Of a stretch of DNA of 64,000 nucleotides, positions 1 to 7,809 are shown in pieces. Under the pieces are notes generated by a model. That model was not told the DNA's origin. It ran no database searches and saw only the letters and a list, made by a program, of their open reading frames with translations. The translations under genes were made by a program, and so were the position numbers. The DNA comes from CAVXZE01 sp963766175 (GTDB lineage Bacteria > Myxococcota_A > UBA9160 > UBA6930), in assembly GCA_963766175.1 (NCBI GenBank), contig CAVXZE010000002.1:372001-436000 (forward strand), written 5' to 3'. Numbering within the stretch: position 1 is the stretch's first letter; each line of letters begins with the position of its first letter.

Positions 1-280
1 CGTGCCGGTGGGTGCGATTCGCGAAATCGATGAGGTCTACTGGTTCGACGACGCGAAGGAGCGCCCCACTTGCCGGAAGGTTCTCGAACACATGAGCCTG
101 ATCAACGAGGTGGATCTTTCCTATCCAATCATCCTCAGCGCCAACGGACGGGTGATGGACGGTATGCACCGCGTGGCGAAGGCATTTCTGGACGGGATTG
201 AGGAGATCGAGGCCGTGCAGTTCGAGAGGGATCCCGAACCCGATCATGTAGGTTGCAGACCGGAGGATCTACCCTATTGA
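1..280 (+). CDS. ParB-like nuclease-domain protein (5' truncated by window edge)
   Basis: The reading frame is open to the first base and ends at TGA 278-280, so the true start probably lies outside the window. The visible 92 residues contain the ParB/sulfiredoxin-like motif GRVMDGMHRVAKA (about residues 49-61), preceded by a PIILSANG strand, which is the usual small ParB-like fold. Stand-alone proteins of this type are only slightly longer than this, so little is missing. They are usually annotated as chromosome-partitioning ParB-like, but no ParA or helix-turn-helix is visible here. The role is unknown; the fold assignment is fairly secure. Confidence 0.6.
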   Translation, partial: VPVGAIREIDEVYWFDDAKERPTCRKVLEHMSLINEVDLSYPIILSANGRVMDGMHRVAKAFLDGIEEIEAVQFERDPEPDHVGCRPEDLPY

Positions 281-347
281 ACTCTCCGCCCAACGCCTAC
301 TCCGGCAACCCGGCCTCACGCAATGTTTCGATCTTCGGCTCCGCTCC

Positions 348-818
348 TCACTCCTCTCGCGTCGGTGGATCGCGCCAGAGCTTGGGACGCGCGCGCACAG
401 GATCCAGGAGGCTCAGGTCACCGGGCTCGAGTTCGTAACCATCTGGCTGGGGAGGGTTGCGCACGCCCAGCCGATCGGTGATTCGGCGATCGGTGTAGTA
501 GCCGAGATACGCGCACAGGACGAGCGCGCCGAAGATGGCCGGCTCCGCCGCCTCGACCTCGCGCAATAGTGCCGCGCGTTCCGATCTCGAGAGCCCGCCG
601 AAGCCGGAGGGGTCGCGGCTCTCGGCCAGGCGCCTGATGGAGGCGAGACCCTGCTCGATGACGCGACCGAACTCGGGCTGCTGGGCGAGCATGTCTTCGA
701 TCTGCTCGCCCACGCCGAGCTCTCCAGCTCCTGGGAAGCTCCCGTCGGCACTCGGCGGGATGATCTCGTCCAGCACCTCGCGTAGCAGGACACCGCTCCC
801 GTCTGCTTTTCCGCTCAT
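348..818 (-). CDS. Gluconate 2-dehydrogenase subunit 3-like small subunit
   Basis: This 156-residue protein begins with VLLREVLDEIIPPSADG, the hallmark opening of the gluconate 2-dehydrogenase subunit 3 family (small partner of membrane-associated GMC dehydrogenases). Unlike many family members it has no Tat or Sec signal peptide, so the pair may be cytoplasmic. The ATG is preceded by a strong GGAGG ribosome site. It lies 34 nt downstream of the GMC oxidoreductase on the same strand, which supports a two-subunit enzyme. The substrate cannot be read from sequence. Confidence 0.72.
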   Translation of the reverse strand: MSGKADGSGVLLREVLDEIIPPSADGSFPGAGELGVGEQIEDMLAQQPEFGRVIEQGLASIRRLAESRDPSGFGGLSRSERAALLREVEAAEPAIFGALVLCAYLGYYTDRRITDRLGVRNPPQPDGYELEPGDLSLLDPVRARPKLWRDPPTREE

Positions 819-852
819 CTCACTCCCTCCGGCCTTCTCTCACCGGCTCGCT

Positions 853-2457
853 TCAGTCGAAGAGGTTCCCGAGGTTCTTCTTGATCTGGTCGCCGATGTA
901 GAGCGCCAGGGCCTGGATCGTCGAGCACGGATTGACCCCGCCGGACGTCACGAAGACGCTGCCGTCGACGATGAAGAGATTCGGGACGTCGTGGCATCTT
1001 CCCCAGGAGTTGACCACCGAAGTTTCGGGATCCCGCCCCATGCGGGCGGTCCCCAGGAGATGCCACCCCGTATTCCGCGCGGGGTAATCCGCAATGGTCT
1101 CGGTCGCCCCGGCCGCATCCATCACCTCGCGGGCCCGGGCCACGCCGTGCTCGATCATCTTCGAGGAGTTCTCCCCCAGCCGGTAGATCACGCGGGGCGC
1201 GGGGATACCGTCGCCATCGACCATCTCGGGATCCAGCTCGACGCGGTTCTCGATCTCGGGCAGGTCCTCGCAGATCGCGTTCATCGAGATCGTGCGGCCG
1301 AAGATCCGCTCGAATTCCCTCCGGTGATCCGCGCCCCAGGGAAGGGGACCTCCCGTCATCGCCCCCATGGCGGTGAGCGCGGGCGCGACCGACCTGACGG
1401 TCTGCAGGGTGTAGCCCCTCACGAAACCGCGGGAGCGATCGGTCTCATAGAACTCCTGGCTCGCGATGCAGCAGGCGATCGGGCCCTTGAACCCATCCAT
1501 CCGCTCGTCGAAGAACCCCGTCACGAAGCCCCAGGGGTGGAACATCAGGTTCCGGCCCACCAGTCCGCTTCGATTGGCGAGGCCATCCGGGAACCGGCCC
1601 GAGCGGGAGAGGAGCAGGAGCCGCGCCGTCCCGATCCCGTTGCACGCCAGGATCACGAGATCCGCCTTCTGCCGATGCGTCACGCCATCCGCGTCGACGT
1701 AGACGACTCCATCGGCGAGACCGCTCGAGCCCAGTGTGATTTCGCGGACGCGACAGCGCGTCTCGAGTCTCACGCCCCGGCGAACCGCCGAGGGCCAGTA
1801 GGTGATGTCGGCGCTGGCCTTTGCGCCCTGCGCGCATCCGAACATGCACACCCCCGCATTCACGCAGGCCTCGCGCCCCTCGTAGGATTGGCTCACGATC
1901 GCGCTATCCGCAGGCCACCAGTGCCACCCCAGCCGGTTGAAACCCTCCGCCATGGTCGTGCCGAGCCTGCCGAGTGAAACCGGCGAGGTCTGGACGGATT
2001 TCGGGGGATAGGAGGGATTCCCGGACAGGCCAGAGACCCCCATCATCCGATCGTTCAAATCGTAGTAGGGCTCGAGAGTCGCGTAATCGAGCGGCCAGTC
2101 GTCTGCGACGCCATCCAGTGTTCGAACGCTGAAGTCCGAGGGATGGAAGCGAGGAAAGTGCGCCCCCCAGATGATGGTGCTGCCCCCCACACCGTTGAAC
2201 ATCAGCGGCGAGATCGGTGAATCGAGATCGTTCACCGGGTAATCCTCGGGTCGCTGGCGCGTGTTGGGATTCGAGCTGAAGTCCGAGATCACCCGGGACT
2301 CCCAGTCCACGGCCGTGGTCGGGTACTCCGACGGATTCACCCAGCCGCCCTGATCGAGGCAGAGGATGTTCATCCGGGTCTCCGCGAGGCTCCAGGCAAT
2401 CGCCGCGCCCGAGGCCCCCGCGCCCACGATCAGGACGTCAACCGGATCCTCTGCCAT
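853..2457 (-). CDS. GMC-family FAD-dependent oxidoreductase
   Basis: This is a flavoprotein alcohol/sugar-type dehydrogenase of about 534 residues. The Rossmann motif GAGASG is at residues 12-17 after the DVLIV strand. A GGSTIIWGAH segment typical of GMC enzymes sits near residue 105. The C-terminal catalytic region contains GWHLLGTARMG, then FIVDGSVFVTSGGVNPCST, giving the expected His and Asn positions. I chose the ATG at 2457 because AGGGGAG lies 9 nt upstream; a TTG at 2484 would add nine residues. The downstream small subunit suggests a two-component dehydrogenase. The electron acceptor is not visible (no adjacent cytochrome c). Confidence 0.85.
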   Translation of the reverse strand: MAEDPVDVLIVGAGASGAAIAWSLAETRMNILCLDQGGWVNPSEYPTTAVDWESRVISDFSSNPNTRQRPEDYPVNDLDSPISPLMFNGVGGSTIIWGAHFPRFHPSDFSVRTLDGVADDWPLDYATLEPYYDLNDRMMGVSGLSGNPSYPPKSVQTSPVSLGRLGTTMAEGFNRLGWHWWPADSAIVSQSYEGREACVNAGVCMFGCAQGAKASADITYWPSAVRRGVRLETRCRVREITLGSSGLADGVVYVDADGVTHRQKADLVILACNGIGTARLLLLSRSGRFPDGLANRSGLVGRNLMFHPWGFVTGFFDERMDGFKGPIACCIASQEFYETDRSRGFVRGYTLQTVRSVAPALTAMGAMTGGPLPWGADHRREFERIFGRTISMNAICEDLPEIENRVELDPEMVDGDGIPAPRVIYRLGENSSKMIEHGVARAREVMDAAGATETIADYPARNTGWHLLGTARMGRDPETSVVNSWGRCHDVPNLFIVDGSVFVTSGGVNPCSTIQALALYIGDQIKKNLGNLFD

Positions 2458-2649
2458 GTCTCGAAACTCCCCTGTGAGGTCCAACCGGACTCCACACCGT
2501 TAGATGACTGGATCTCATTCCGCACCCCAACGCGAACCTCGGCCGGGCACCGGGCGCATCCGAGTTGGCCAGGTCAGGCCAACTCGACCATCAGAATCGC
2601 CCCGGGCGCCCCACGTTGCTCACCGTGGCGCAGGGTATACTCCGGCGCC

Positions 2650-3186
2650 ATGGCCTCTCCCCGCCGGCTCCTCGTCCGTCTCGAGGAGGCGACCGCCACC
2701 CCTCCTGCGAGCCCTGGGCGTCCGGAGTCGGTTTCCGGGGTCGCTCTGGTCTTCCGCCCCGAAGTGGGGAACCACGCCATCGGGCGCATCGACGATTTCG
2801 CCTGCCTCGACGATGCGCTGAGCGTGGAGTCCGCACTCGGCATCGGCAAGGTGCTGCGGCTGCTCCGGGCCGCCCGGATTGCGGCGCCTCCCCAGGCGAA
2901 TTCTCTCAAGGGCGATCCGAACCGGGCGGCCGCACTGCTCGAGCGGGCGCTCGGGACCCGCGTGCGTCTCGAGGTGCGTCCTCGCTCGCGGGTTCGATTC
3001 ACGGTCTGGACCGAGTCCGATGTGGAGTCGGTGAGCGACGTGGCCGAGGTGCTCGAGGACGAGAGCGCCTACCTGATCCTCCGTCTGGGAGGTCGGTTCC
3101 CGGTCAGACTGCCGCGCGAGAAGGTGGTGCGACAGCGCACCGAGTCCGAGACCTGGTACGAGGTGATGTCCATCGAACGCGCCTGA
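2650..3186 (+). CDS. Conserved hypothetical protein
   Basis: This 178-residue soluble protein starts at ATG 2650. I recognise no family. It has no signal peptide or membrane segment. The middle is rich in Arg and Leu (KVLRLLRAARI, about 70-80). The C-terminal half reads as alternating beta strands with many charged residues and ends YEVMSIERA. It lies 21 nt upstream of the aldolase/dehydrogenase on the same strand and may be co-transcribed with it. Third-position GC matches neighbouring genes, and the frame has a clean start and stop, so it is probably real. Confidence 0.6.
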   Translation: MASPRRLLVRLEEATATPPASPGRPESVSGVALVFRPEVGNHAIGRIDDFACLDDALSVESALGIGKVLRLLRAARIAAPPQANSLKGDPNRAAALLERALGTRVRLEVRPRSRVRFTVWTESDVESVSDVAEVLEDESAYLILRLGGRFPVRLPREKVVRQRTESETWYEVMSIERA

Positions 3187-3207
3187 CCCTGCTATCTTCG
3201 GGCGCCC

Positions 3208-5328
3208 ATGAAGAGCGGTTGGACGGAGGCCGGCGCGCAGGAGGCAGTCGAGCGTTTTGGAGAGCGCTACGGCGAGGACCTCGCACTGCGGGTCTATACC
3301 TCGCGGCTGATCGGGTCCGATCCGAATCTGGTGCTGCACGGCGGCGGCAACACCTCGTTGAAGGCGACGCGGACCACGCTGCTCGGGGACCTCGTCGACG
3401 TCCTCTTCGTCAAGGGGTCGGGCGCCGCCCTCGACGCCGTCGAGCCGCGGGACCTGCCGGGCCTGGAGCTCGAGCCGCTCCGCCGTCTGCGCGGGCTCGA
3501 GAGTCTTTCCGACGACGAGATGCTGAACCAGCTTCGCGCCCACCTCCTGGAGACGAGCTCGCCAAATCCCTCGGTGGAGACGCTTCTCCACGCCTTCCTG
3601 CCCCACCGCTTCGTGGATCACTCCCACGCCGACGCCGTCCTCGCACTGACCAACCAGCCCGAGGGCGAGGCGCTGGCGCGAGAGGCGCTGGGTGAGCGGG
3701 TCGTCGTGGTTCCGTACAGCATGCCCGGGCTGCCCCTGGCGAAGGCGGTGGCCGAGGCCGTGGAGAGGCAGCCCGCTGCCCGGGGCGCGGTGTTGCTCAA
3801 GCACGGCCTCTGCAGCTTCGCCGAAGAAGCTCGCGGCTGCTACGAGCTTCACATCGAGCTCGTCGACCTCTGCGAGCAGTATCTGGCGCGCAAGCTGCGT
3901 GGTCGCTCCCCCCTGACCCCGCGCCCCGGGTCCGCGACGAGCAGCTCACCGGAATCGCGGGTCGCGGCCTCGGCGCCGATCCTGCGCGGGCTGCTCGCCG
4001 AAGAGACCGATGACGAGGACCATCCCCGCCGCCACTGGGTGATGGAGTGGCGCGGGAGTCCGGCAGTCCTCGACTTCTGCGCGAGCGAGGAGGCGCGAGA
4101 GCTGGTCCGGCAGGGGCCGCTGACGCCGGATCACGTGATCTGGACCAAGGCCCTGCCGCTCTACGTCGATGACCCGGATTGGGACGAGGCCGATGGCCTG
4201 GCCGAACGACTCGGCGACGCCGTTGCGGAATACCGCCGGGCTTATGACCGGTACTTCGAGGGGTGCGCGAAGGCCAAGGGAAGGATCCTCGCCCAGCTCG
4301 ACTCCACGCCGCGGGTGGTGCTGCTCCCCGGGGCGGGCGCCCTGTGCTTCGGAAGATCGAAGCGGGAGGCCCGCATCGCCGCGGACATCACCGAGCACAC
4401 CCTGGCTACCAAGGCCCTCGCACAGGCCGTGGGGCGCTACGAGGCGGCCTCGCCCTCGGATCTCTTCGACGTGGAGGTCTGGCGGCTGGAGAGAGCGAAG
4501 CTCGGGAGCTCCGGCGAGCGCCCTCTCGATCGCCAGGTCGTTCTGGTGACCGGAGGCGCCGGCGCCATCGGCATCGGTGTGGCAGACGTGTGCGCCGCGG
4601 CGGGAGCCCATGTGGTGCTCGCCGACCTGGACGGAGAGCGAGCGCGGGAGGCGGCCGCAAGGCTCGAAGCCATACACGGAACCGGGTCGGCGGCCGGTCT
4701 CGAGGTCGACGTGACGGACGAGGCCTCGATGCGCAGCGGCTTCGACGCCACCTGCGTCGCCTACGGGGGCGTCGACGTCGTGGTGCCCAACGCGGGAATC
4801 GCCCTGGTCTCGCCCATCGAAGAGCTCTCCGCCGACGAGGCGCGTCGGGTCGTCGAAGTGAACTACCTGGGAGTCCTGAACACCATCCGGGAGGCCGCAC
4901 GCATCTTCCGGCTTCAGGGAACCGGTGGACACATCGTGGTGAACTCCTCGAAGAACGTATTCGCCCCGGGCAAGGACTTCGGCGCCTACAGTGCGAGCAA
5001 GGCCGCCGCCCATCAGATCAGCAAGATCGCCGCCATCGAGCTGGCGCCACTCGGGGTACGGGTCAATCTGATCAACGCCGACGCGATCTTCGACGAGGGC
5101 GAGGTGCGCTCGGGCCTGTGGGAGGCCGTGGGACCCGACCGGGCGCGGCGCCGCGGGCTCGAAGCCGAGGAGCTGCCGGAGTTCTACCGGCAGAGGAATC
5201 TGCTTCGCGCGCGGGTGCGAGCGCGCCACGTCGGAAACGCCGTCGTCTTCTTCGCCAGCAACGCCACGCCGACCACCGGCGCCACCCTGCCAGTGGACGG
5301 CGGAATCCCCGAAGCCTTCCCTCGCTAG
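3208..5328 (+). CDS. Bifunctional class II aldolase / short-chain dehydrogenase (RhaD-like fusion)
   Basis: This 706-residue fusion has two halves. Residues about 1-430 are a class II aldolase/adducin domain (LVLHGGGNTSLK near 34; the HSHADAVLALTN segment near 138 supplies metal-binding His). Residues about 445-706 are an SDR, with cofactor loop VTGGAGAIGIG near 448, PNAGIA, and the YSASK active-site motif near 595. The architecture matches enzymes annotated as rhamnulose-1-phosphate aldolase/alcohol dehydrogenase, which cleave a ketose phosphate and reduce or oxidise the aldehyde. No sugar transporter, kinase or isomerase is nearby, so the rhamnose assignment is unproven. Confidence 0.82.
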   Translation: MKSGWTEAGAQEAVERFGERYGEDLALRVYTSRLIGSDPNLVLHGGGNTSLKATRTTLLGDLVDVLFVKGSGAALDAVEPRDLPGLELEPLRRLRGLESLSDDEMLNQLRAHLLETSSPNPSVETLLHAFLPHRFVDHSHADAVLALTNQPEGEALAREALGERVVVVPYSMPGLPLAKAVAEAVERQPAARGAVLLKHGLCSFAEEARGCYELHIELVDLCEQYLARKLRGRSPLTPRPGSATSSSPESRVAASAPILRGLLAEETDDEDHPRRHWVMEWRGSPAVLDFCASEEARELVRQGPLTPDHVIWTKALPLYVDDPDWDEADGLAERLGDAVAEYRRAYDRYFEGCAKAKGRILAQLDSTPRVVLLPGAGALCFGRSKREARIAADITEHTLATKALAQAVGRYEAASPSDLFDVEVWRLERAKLGSSGERPLDRQVVLVTGGAGAIGIGVADVCAAAGAHVVLADLDGERAREAAARLEAIHGTGSAAGLEVDVTDEASMRSGFDATCVAYGGVDVVVPNAGIALVSPIEELSADEARRVVEVNYLGVLNTIREAARIFRLQGTGGHIVVNSSKNVFAPGKDFGAYSASKAAAHQISKIAAIELAPLGVRVNLINADAIFDEGEVRSGLWEAVGPDRARRRGLEAEELPEFYRQRNLLRARVRARHVGNAVVFFASNATPTTGATLPVDGGIPEAFPR

Positions 5329-5415
5329 ACACGAAGGCAACGCTGGGCGGACTCCGGCCAGCATGGTAGGATCCGCGGTCCATTCAGCTAGGAAGCTAGG
5401 AGCCCGGATTCCCTC

Positions 5416-5883
5416 ATGGCTGCTCGGACCGTGGTTCCCGCGATCGCGTCGTTCAAGTCCCTGGTGGGCAAGGAGTTGGGGCCCTCGCAGTGGATCGAGA
5501 TCAGCCAGGAGCGCATCGATGCGTTCGCCGCCGCCACCGGGGACGACCAGTGGATCCACACCGACCCGGAGCGGGCGCAGCGAGAGTCACCCTTCGGCGG
5601 AACCATCGCCCACGGCCACCTCACCCTGTCCCTGGCGCCCCGCCTGCTGCGCGACATCCTCGAGGTGAAGGGCACTCGGCTTCTGGTCAACCCGGGTATC
5701 GAGAAGGTACGGCTGCGCTCGCCGGTCCACGCCGGGCAGCGGGTGCGAATGAGGGCGACCGTGACGAAGGTGCGGGAGATCAAGGGTGGCGCGGCCCACG
5801 CCTCGCTGCACCTGGTCTTCGAGGCCGAGGGTGAGAAACGCCCTGCCGCCTTCGGCGATGTCCTGGTGGTCCTCTACCCCTGA
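5416..5883 (+). CDS. MaoC family dehydratase ((R)-enoyl-CoA hydratase-like)
   Basis: This 155-residue hot-dog-fold protein carries the MaoC signature: ERIDAFAAATGDDQWIHTDPERA (split around residue 40; catalytic Asp and His in DDQWIH), then PFGGTIAHGHLTLSLAP near 65. Family members hydrate or dehydrate enoyl-CoA thioesters; the length is normal for the single-domain form. The start ATG follows an 87-nt gap after the aldolase. The 3' end overlaps the convergent PHP phosphatase by 10 nt. Its specific acyl-CoA is unknown. Confidence 0.85.
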   Translation: MAARTVVPAIASFKSLVGKELGPSQWIEISQERIDAFAAATGDDQWIHTDPERAQRESPFGGTIAHGHLTLSLAPRLLRDILEVKGTRLLVNPGIEKVRLRSPVHAGQRVRMRATVTKVREIKGGAAHASLHLVFEAEGEKRPAAFGDVLVVLYP

Positions 5884-6764
5884 GCTTCGGGACGCACGGC
5901 CTCGAGGGGGGCGGACTCGAGGTGCACCTCGCCGCCCTTCCCGGTGAGGTAGTGGACGCGGCGGTATCCGGCCCGCTCCATAGCCTGCAGGCAGGCGTCG
6001 AGGCCAACACCTACATCTGCCGGACCGTGGCTGTCGTCTCCGAGAGTCACGGAAATTCCCATCTCGCAGGCGCGCTCCAGGATCGGGGGCAGGGGGTAGA
6101 CCGGGCCCAGCTTCCGCCGGGCCGGTGCTGCATTGACGTCCAGGACGGCCCCGGCGGCGCGCACCGCCTCGAGGGCTCGTTCGATGTGCTTCCAGGTCTC
6201 GGGACCGAAGCTCGCCCCGGCCCCGTCGAACTTCCGGATCAGATCGAAGTGCCCGACGATCTCCGGGCGCAGTTGCTCGACCATCTCGGCCACCTGCTCG
6301 AAGTAGAGGCGCTCGAGAGCTTCTCTGCCGCCTACCTGCCGGGCCACCCTGGCGGTGAGCTTGGGGTGCATGTCGATGCTGGCGCCGTCCAGGTTGTGAA
6401 CGCTCCCGACCACGTAGTCGAACTCCGGATACCGGCGGCGGAGCTCGCGCATCCGCTCCAGCCAGCTCTGCGGCGGGAGAACCTCGGTCTCGAAGCCGAT
6501 CAGAAGCTCGAGACGACCGGCATGCCGCTCGCGAAGCGCCAGCGCCTTTTCCACGTAGTCCTCGAACATCTGTACGAGGTCGCCGACGGTGAGGTCGGTC
6601 TCGTCGGGAAACAGGTCCTCGGGGCGATAGCGCGGCGCGTGCTCGGATAGCCCGTAGATCGAGAAGCCCGCCTGGATGGCGCTCTCGACGACCTCCTCCA
6701 GGGAACCCGTCGCGTGGCGGGCAAACTCGCCGCTATGACCTCCGTGGTAGCTGAACCAGGGCAC
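5874..6764 (-). CDS. PHP-domain phosphatase (histidinol-phosphatase HisK-like)
   Basis: This 296-residue protein has a PHP metal-dependent phosphoesterase fold. It starts with YHGGHSGEF in place of the more common D-x-H-x-H-S. Further motifs are GLSEHAPRY near 38, GFETEVLP near 90, VVGSVHNLDG near 120, GHFDLIRKF near 171 and GDDSHGPADVG near 255, which match HisJ/K-type histidinol phosphatases. GTG at 6764 is the likely start. It follows the alpha/beta hydrolase by 19 nt on the same strand, so they probably form an operon. No other his genes are nearby, so the substrate remains tentative. Confidence 0.78.
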   Translation of the reverse strand: MPWFSYHGGHSGEFARHATGSLEEVVESAIQAGFSIYGLSEHAPRYRPEDLFPDETDLTVGDLVQMFEDYVEKALALRERHAGRLELLIGFETEVLPPQSWLERMRELRRRYPEFDYVVGSVHNLDGASIDMHPKLTARVARQVGGREALERLYFEQVAEMVEQLRPEIVGHFDLIRKFDGAGASFGPETWKHIERALEAVRAAGAVLDVNAAPARRKLGPVYPLPPILERACEMGISVTLGDDSHGPADVGVGLDACLQAMERAGYRRVHYLTGKGGEVHLESAPLEAVRPEAQG

Positions 6765-6783
6765 TTCGGGGTCGGCTCCCAGC

Positions 6784-7674
6784 CTATTCGTCGAGAAATT
6801 CGCGCACGACCCGCAGGAACTCGTCCAGCTGGTCGTGATGAACCCAGTGACCGGCGCGGTCGATCTTGATGGATCGGGCGTTCTGGAAGAACTGCATGCG
6901 ACCGTCCTCCTCGGGATCGCTCGCCCAGCTCTCGCTCCCGCGGATCAGCAGCGTCGGACAGGTGATCCGCCCCCAGATCGATCTCATCTCCTCGAGGTCG
7001 AAGCGGTAGGGACCGAAAGCGCGCACGTAGTTGTCGAACTTCCAGCTGAAGGTCCGATCCTCGTTGCGAGCCACACCGTGGATGGTCAGGTGGCGAGCCT
7101 GGTCTGCGGAAAGGAAGGGGTTCTCGTCCTGCATGCGCTTTGCCGCCGCATCGATCGACGGATAGCGGCGCGGCGTTCGGCCGGCGAGCTTCTGCATCGC
7201 TTCGATCCAGTTGTGCATGCGCTGCCAGGTGGGAACGCCGACGTATCGCGCCAGCATTTCCGGTGGCGGGCCCATCCCTTCGATGGCCACCAGCTTCTTC
7301 ACGCGCTCCGGAAAGGTACCGGTGAACTGAATTGCGACCGAGCCTCCCATGGAGTGGGAGACGATGGTAAGAGGCGAGAGCTCGAGCGCCTCCACCAGCT
7401 GGGTCACGTCGAGGACGAATTCCGACTGGCTGTACATGCCTCCGATCGCCCAGGCACTGTCTCCGTGACCCCGGAGATCCGGTGCGATCACGTGGTAGTC
7501 GCGGCGCAGGTCCCGGGCGACCCAGTCCCAGTTGCGGGCGTGGTCCCGACCGCCGTGGATCAGGAGCATGGGGGGCGCGCTCTCGTTCCCCCAATCCACG
7601 TAGTGGAGCCTGAGTCGCTGGGAGATGTAGAAGCTCGAGCTCGGACCGATGATGTCGATTCTGTCATCCGCCAT
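6784..7674 (-). CDS. Alpha/beta hydrolase
   Basis: A 296-residue alpha/beta-hydrolase fold: oxyanion region LLIHGGRDHARNWD near 40, PDLRGHGDS near 68, nucleophile elbow SHSMGGSVA near 107, acid-loop strand CPTLLIRGSESW near 232, and a final GHWVHHDQ catalytic His near 275. The open frame continues far upstream, but the ATG at 7674 begins a protein of normal family length. The upstream extension is antisense to the NAD synthetase gene, so I rejected it. It resembles the hydrolases at 20679 and 30407. The substrate is unknown. Confidence 0.82.
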   Translation of the reverse strand: MADDRIDIIGPSSSFYISQRLRLHYVDWGNESAPPMLLIHGGRDHARNWDWVARDLRRDYHVIAPDLRGHGDSAWAIGGMYSQSEFVLDVTQLVEALELSPLTIVSHSMGGSVAIQFTGTFPERVKKLVAIEGMGPPPEMLARYVGVPTWQRMHNWIEAMQKLAGRTPRRYPSIDAAAKRMQDENPFLSADQARHLTIHGVARNEDRTFSWKFDNYVRAFGPYRFDLEEMRSIWGRITCPTLLIRGSESWASDPEEDGRMQFFQNARSIKIDRAGHWVHHDQLDEFLRVVREFLDE

Positions 7675-7809
7675 CAAGCCAGCGTAGCAAAGCCCCACAG
7701 CAAGCCCGGCGAGTCGGAGGGCGAACTGGGCGCGCAGTGAGCCGAAGGCGAACGAAGCTCGAGCGGGCCGGGGATTGACGAGAGACAGCGCGGCACCGAT
7801 CCTCGCCCC

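Noticed and set aside
535..1977. 480-residue plus-strand frame opposite the GMC oxidoreductase
   Set aside because: Pro/Arg/His-rich shadow of a well-supported gene with no domain signature.
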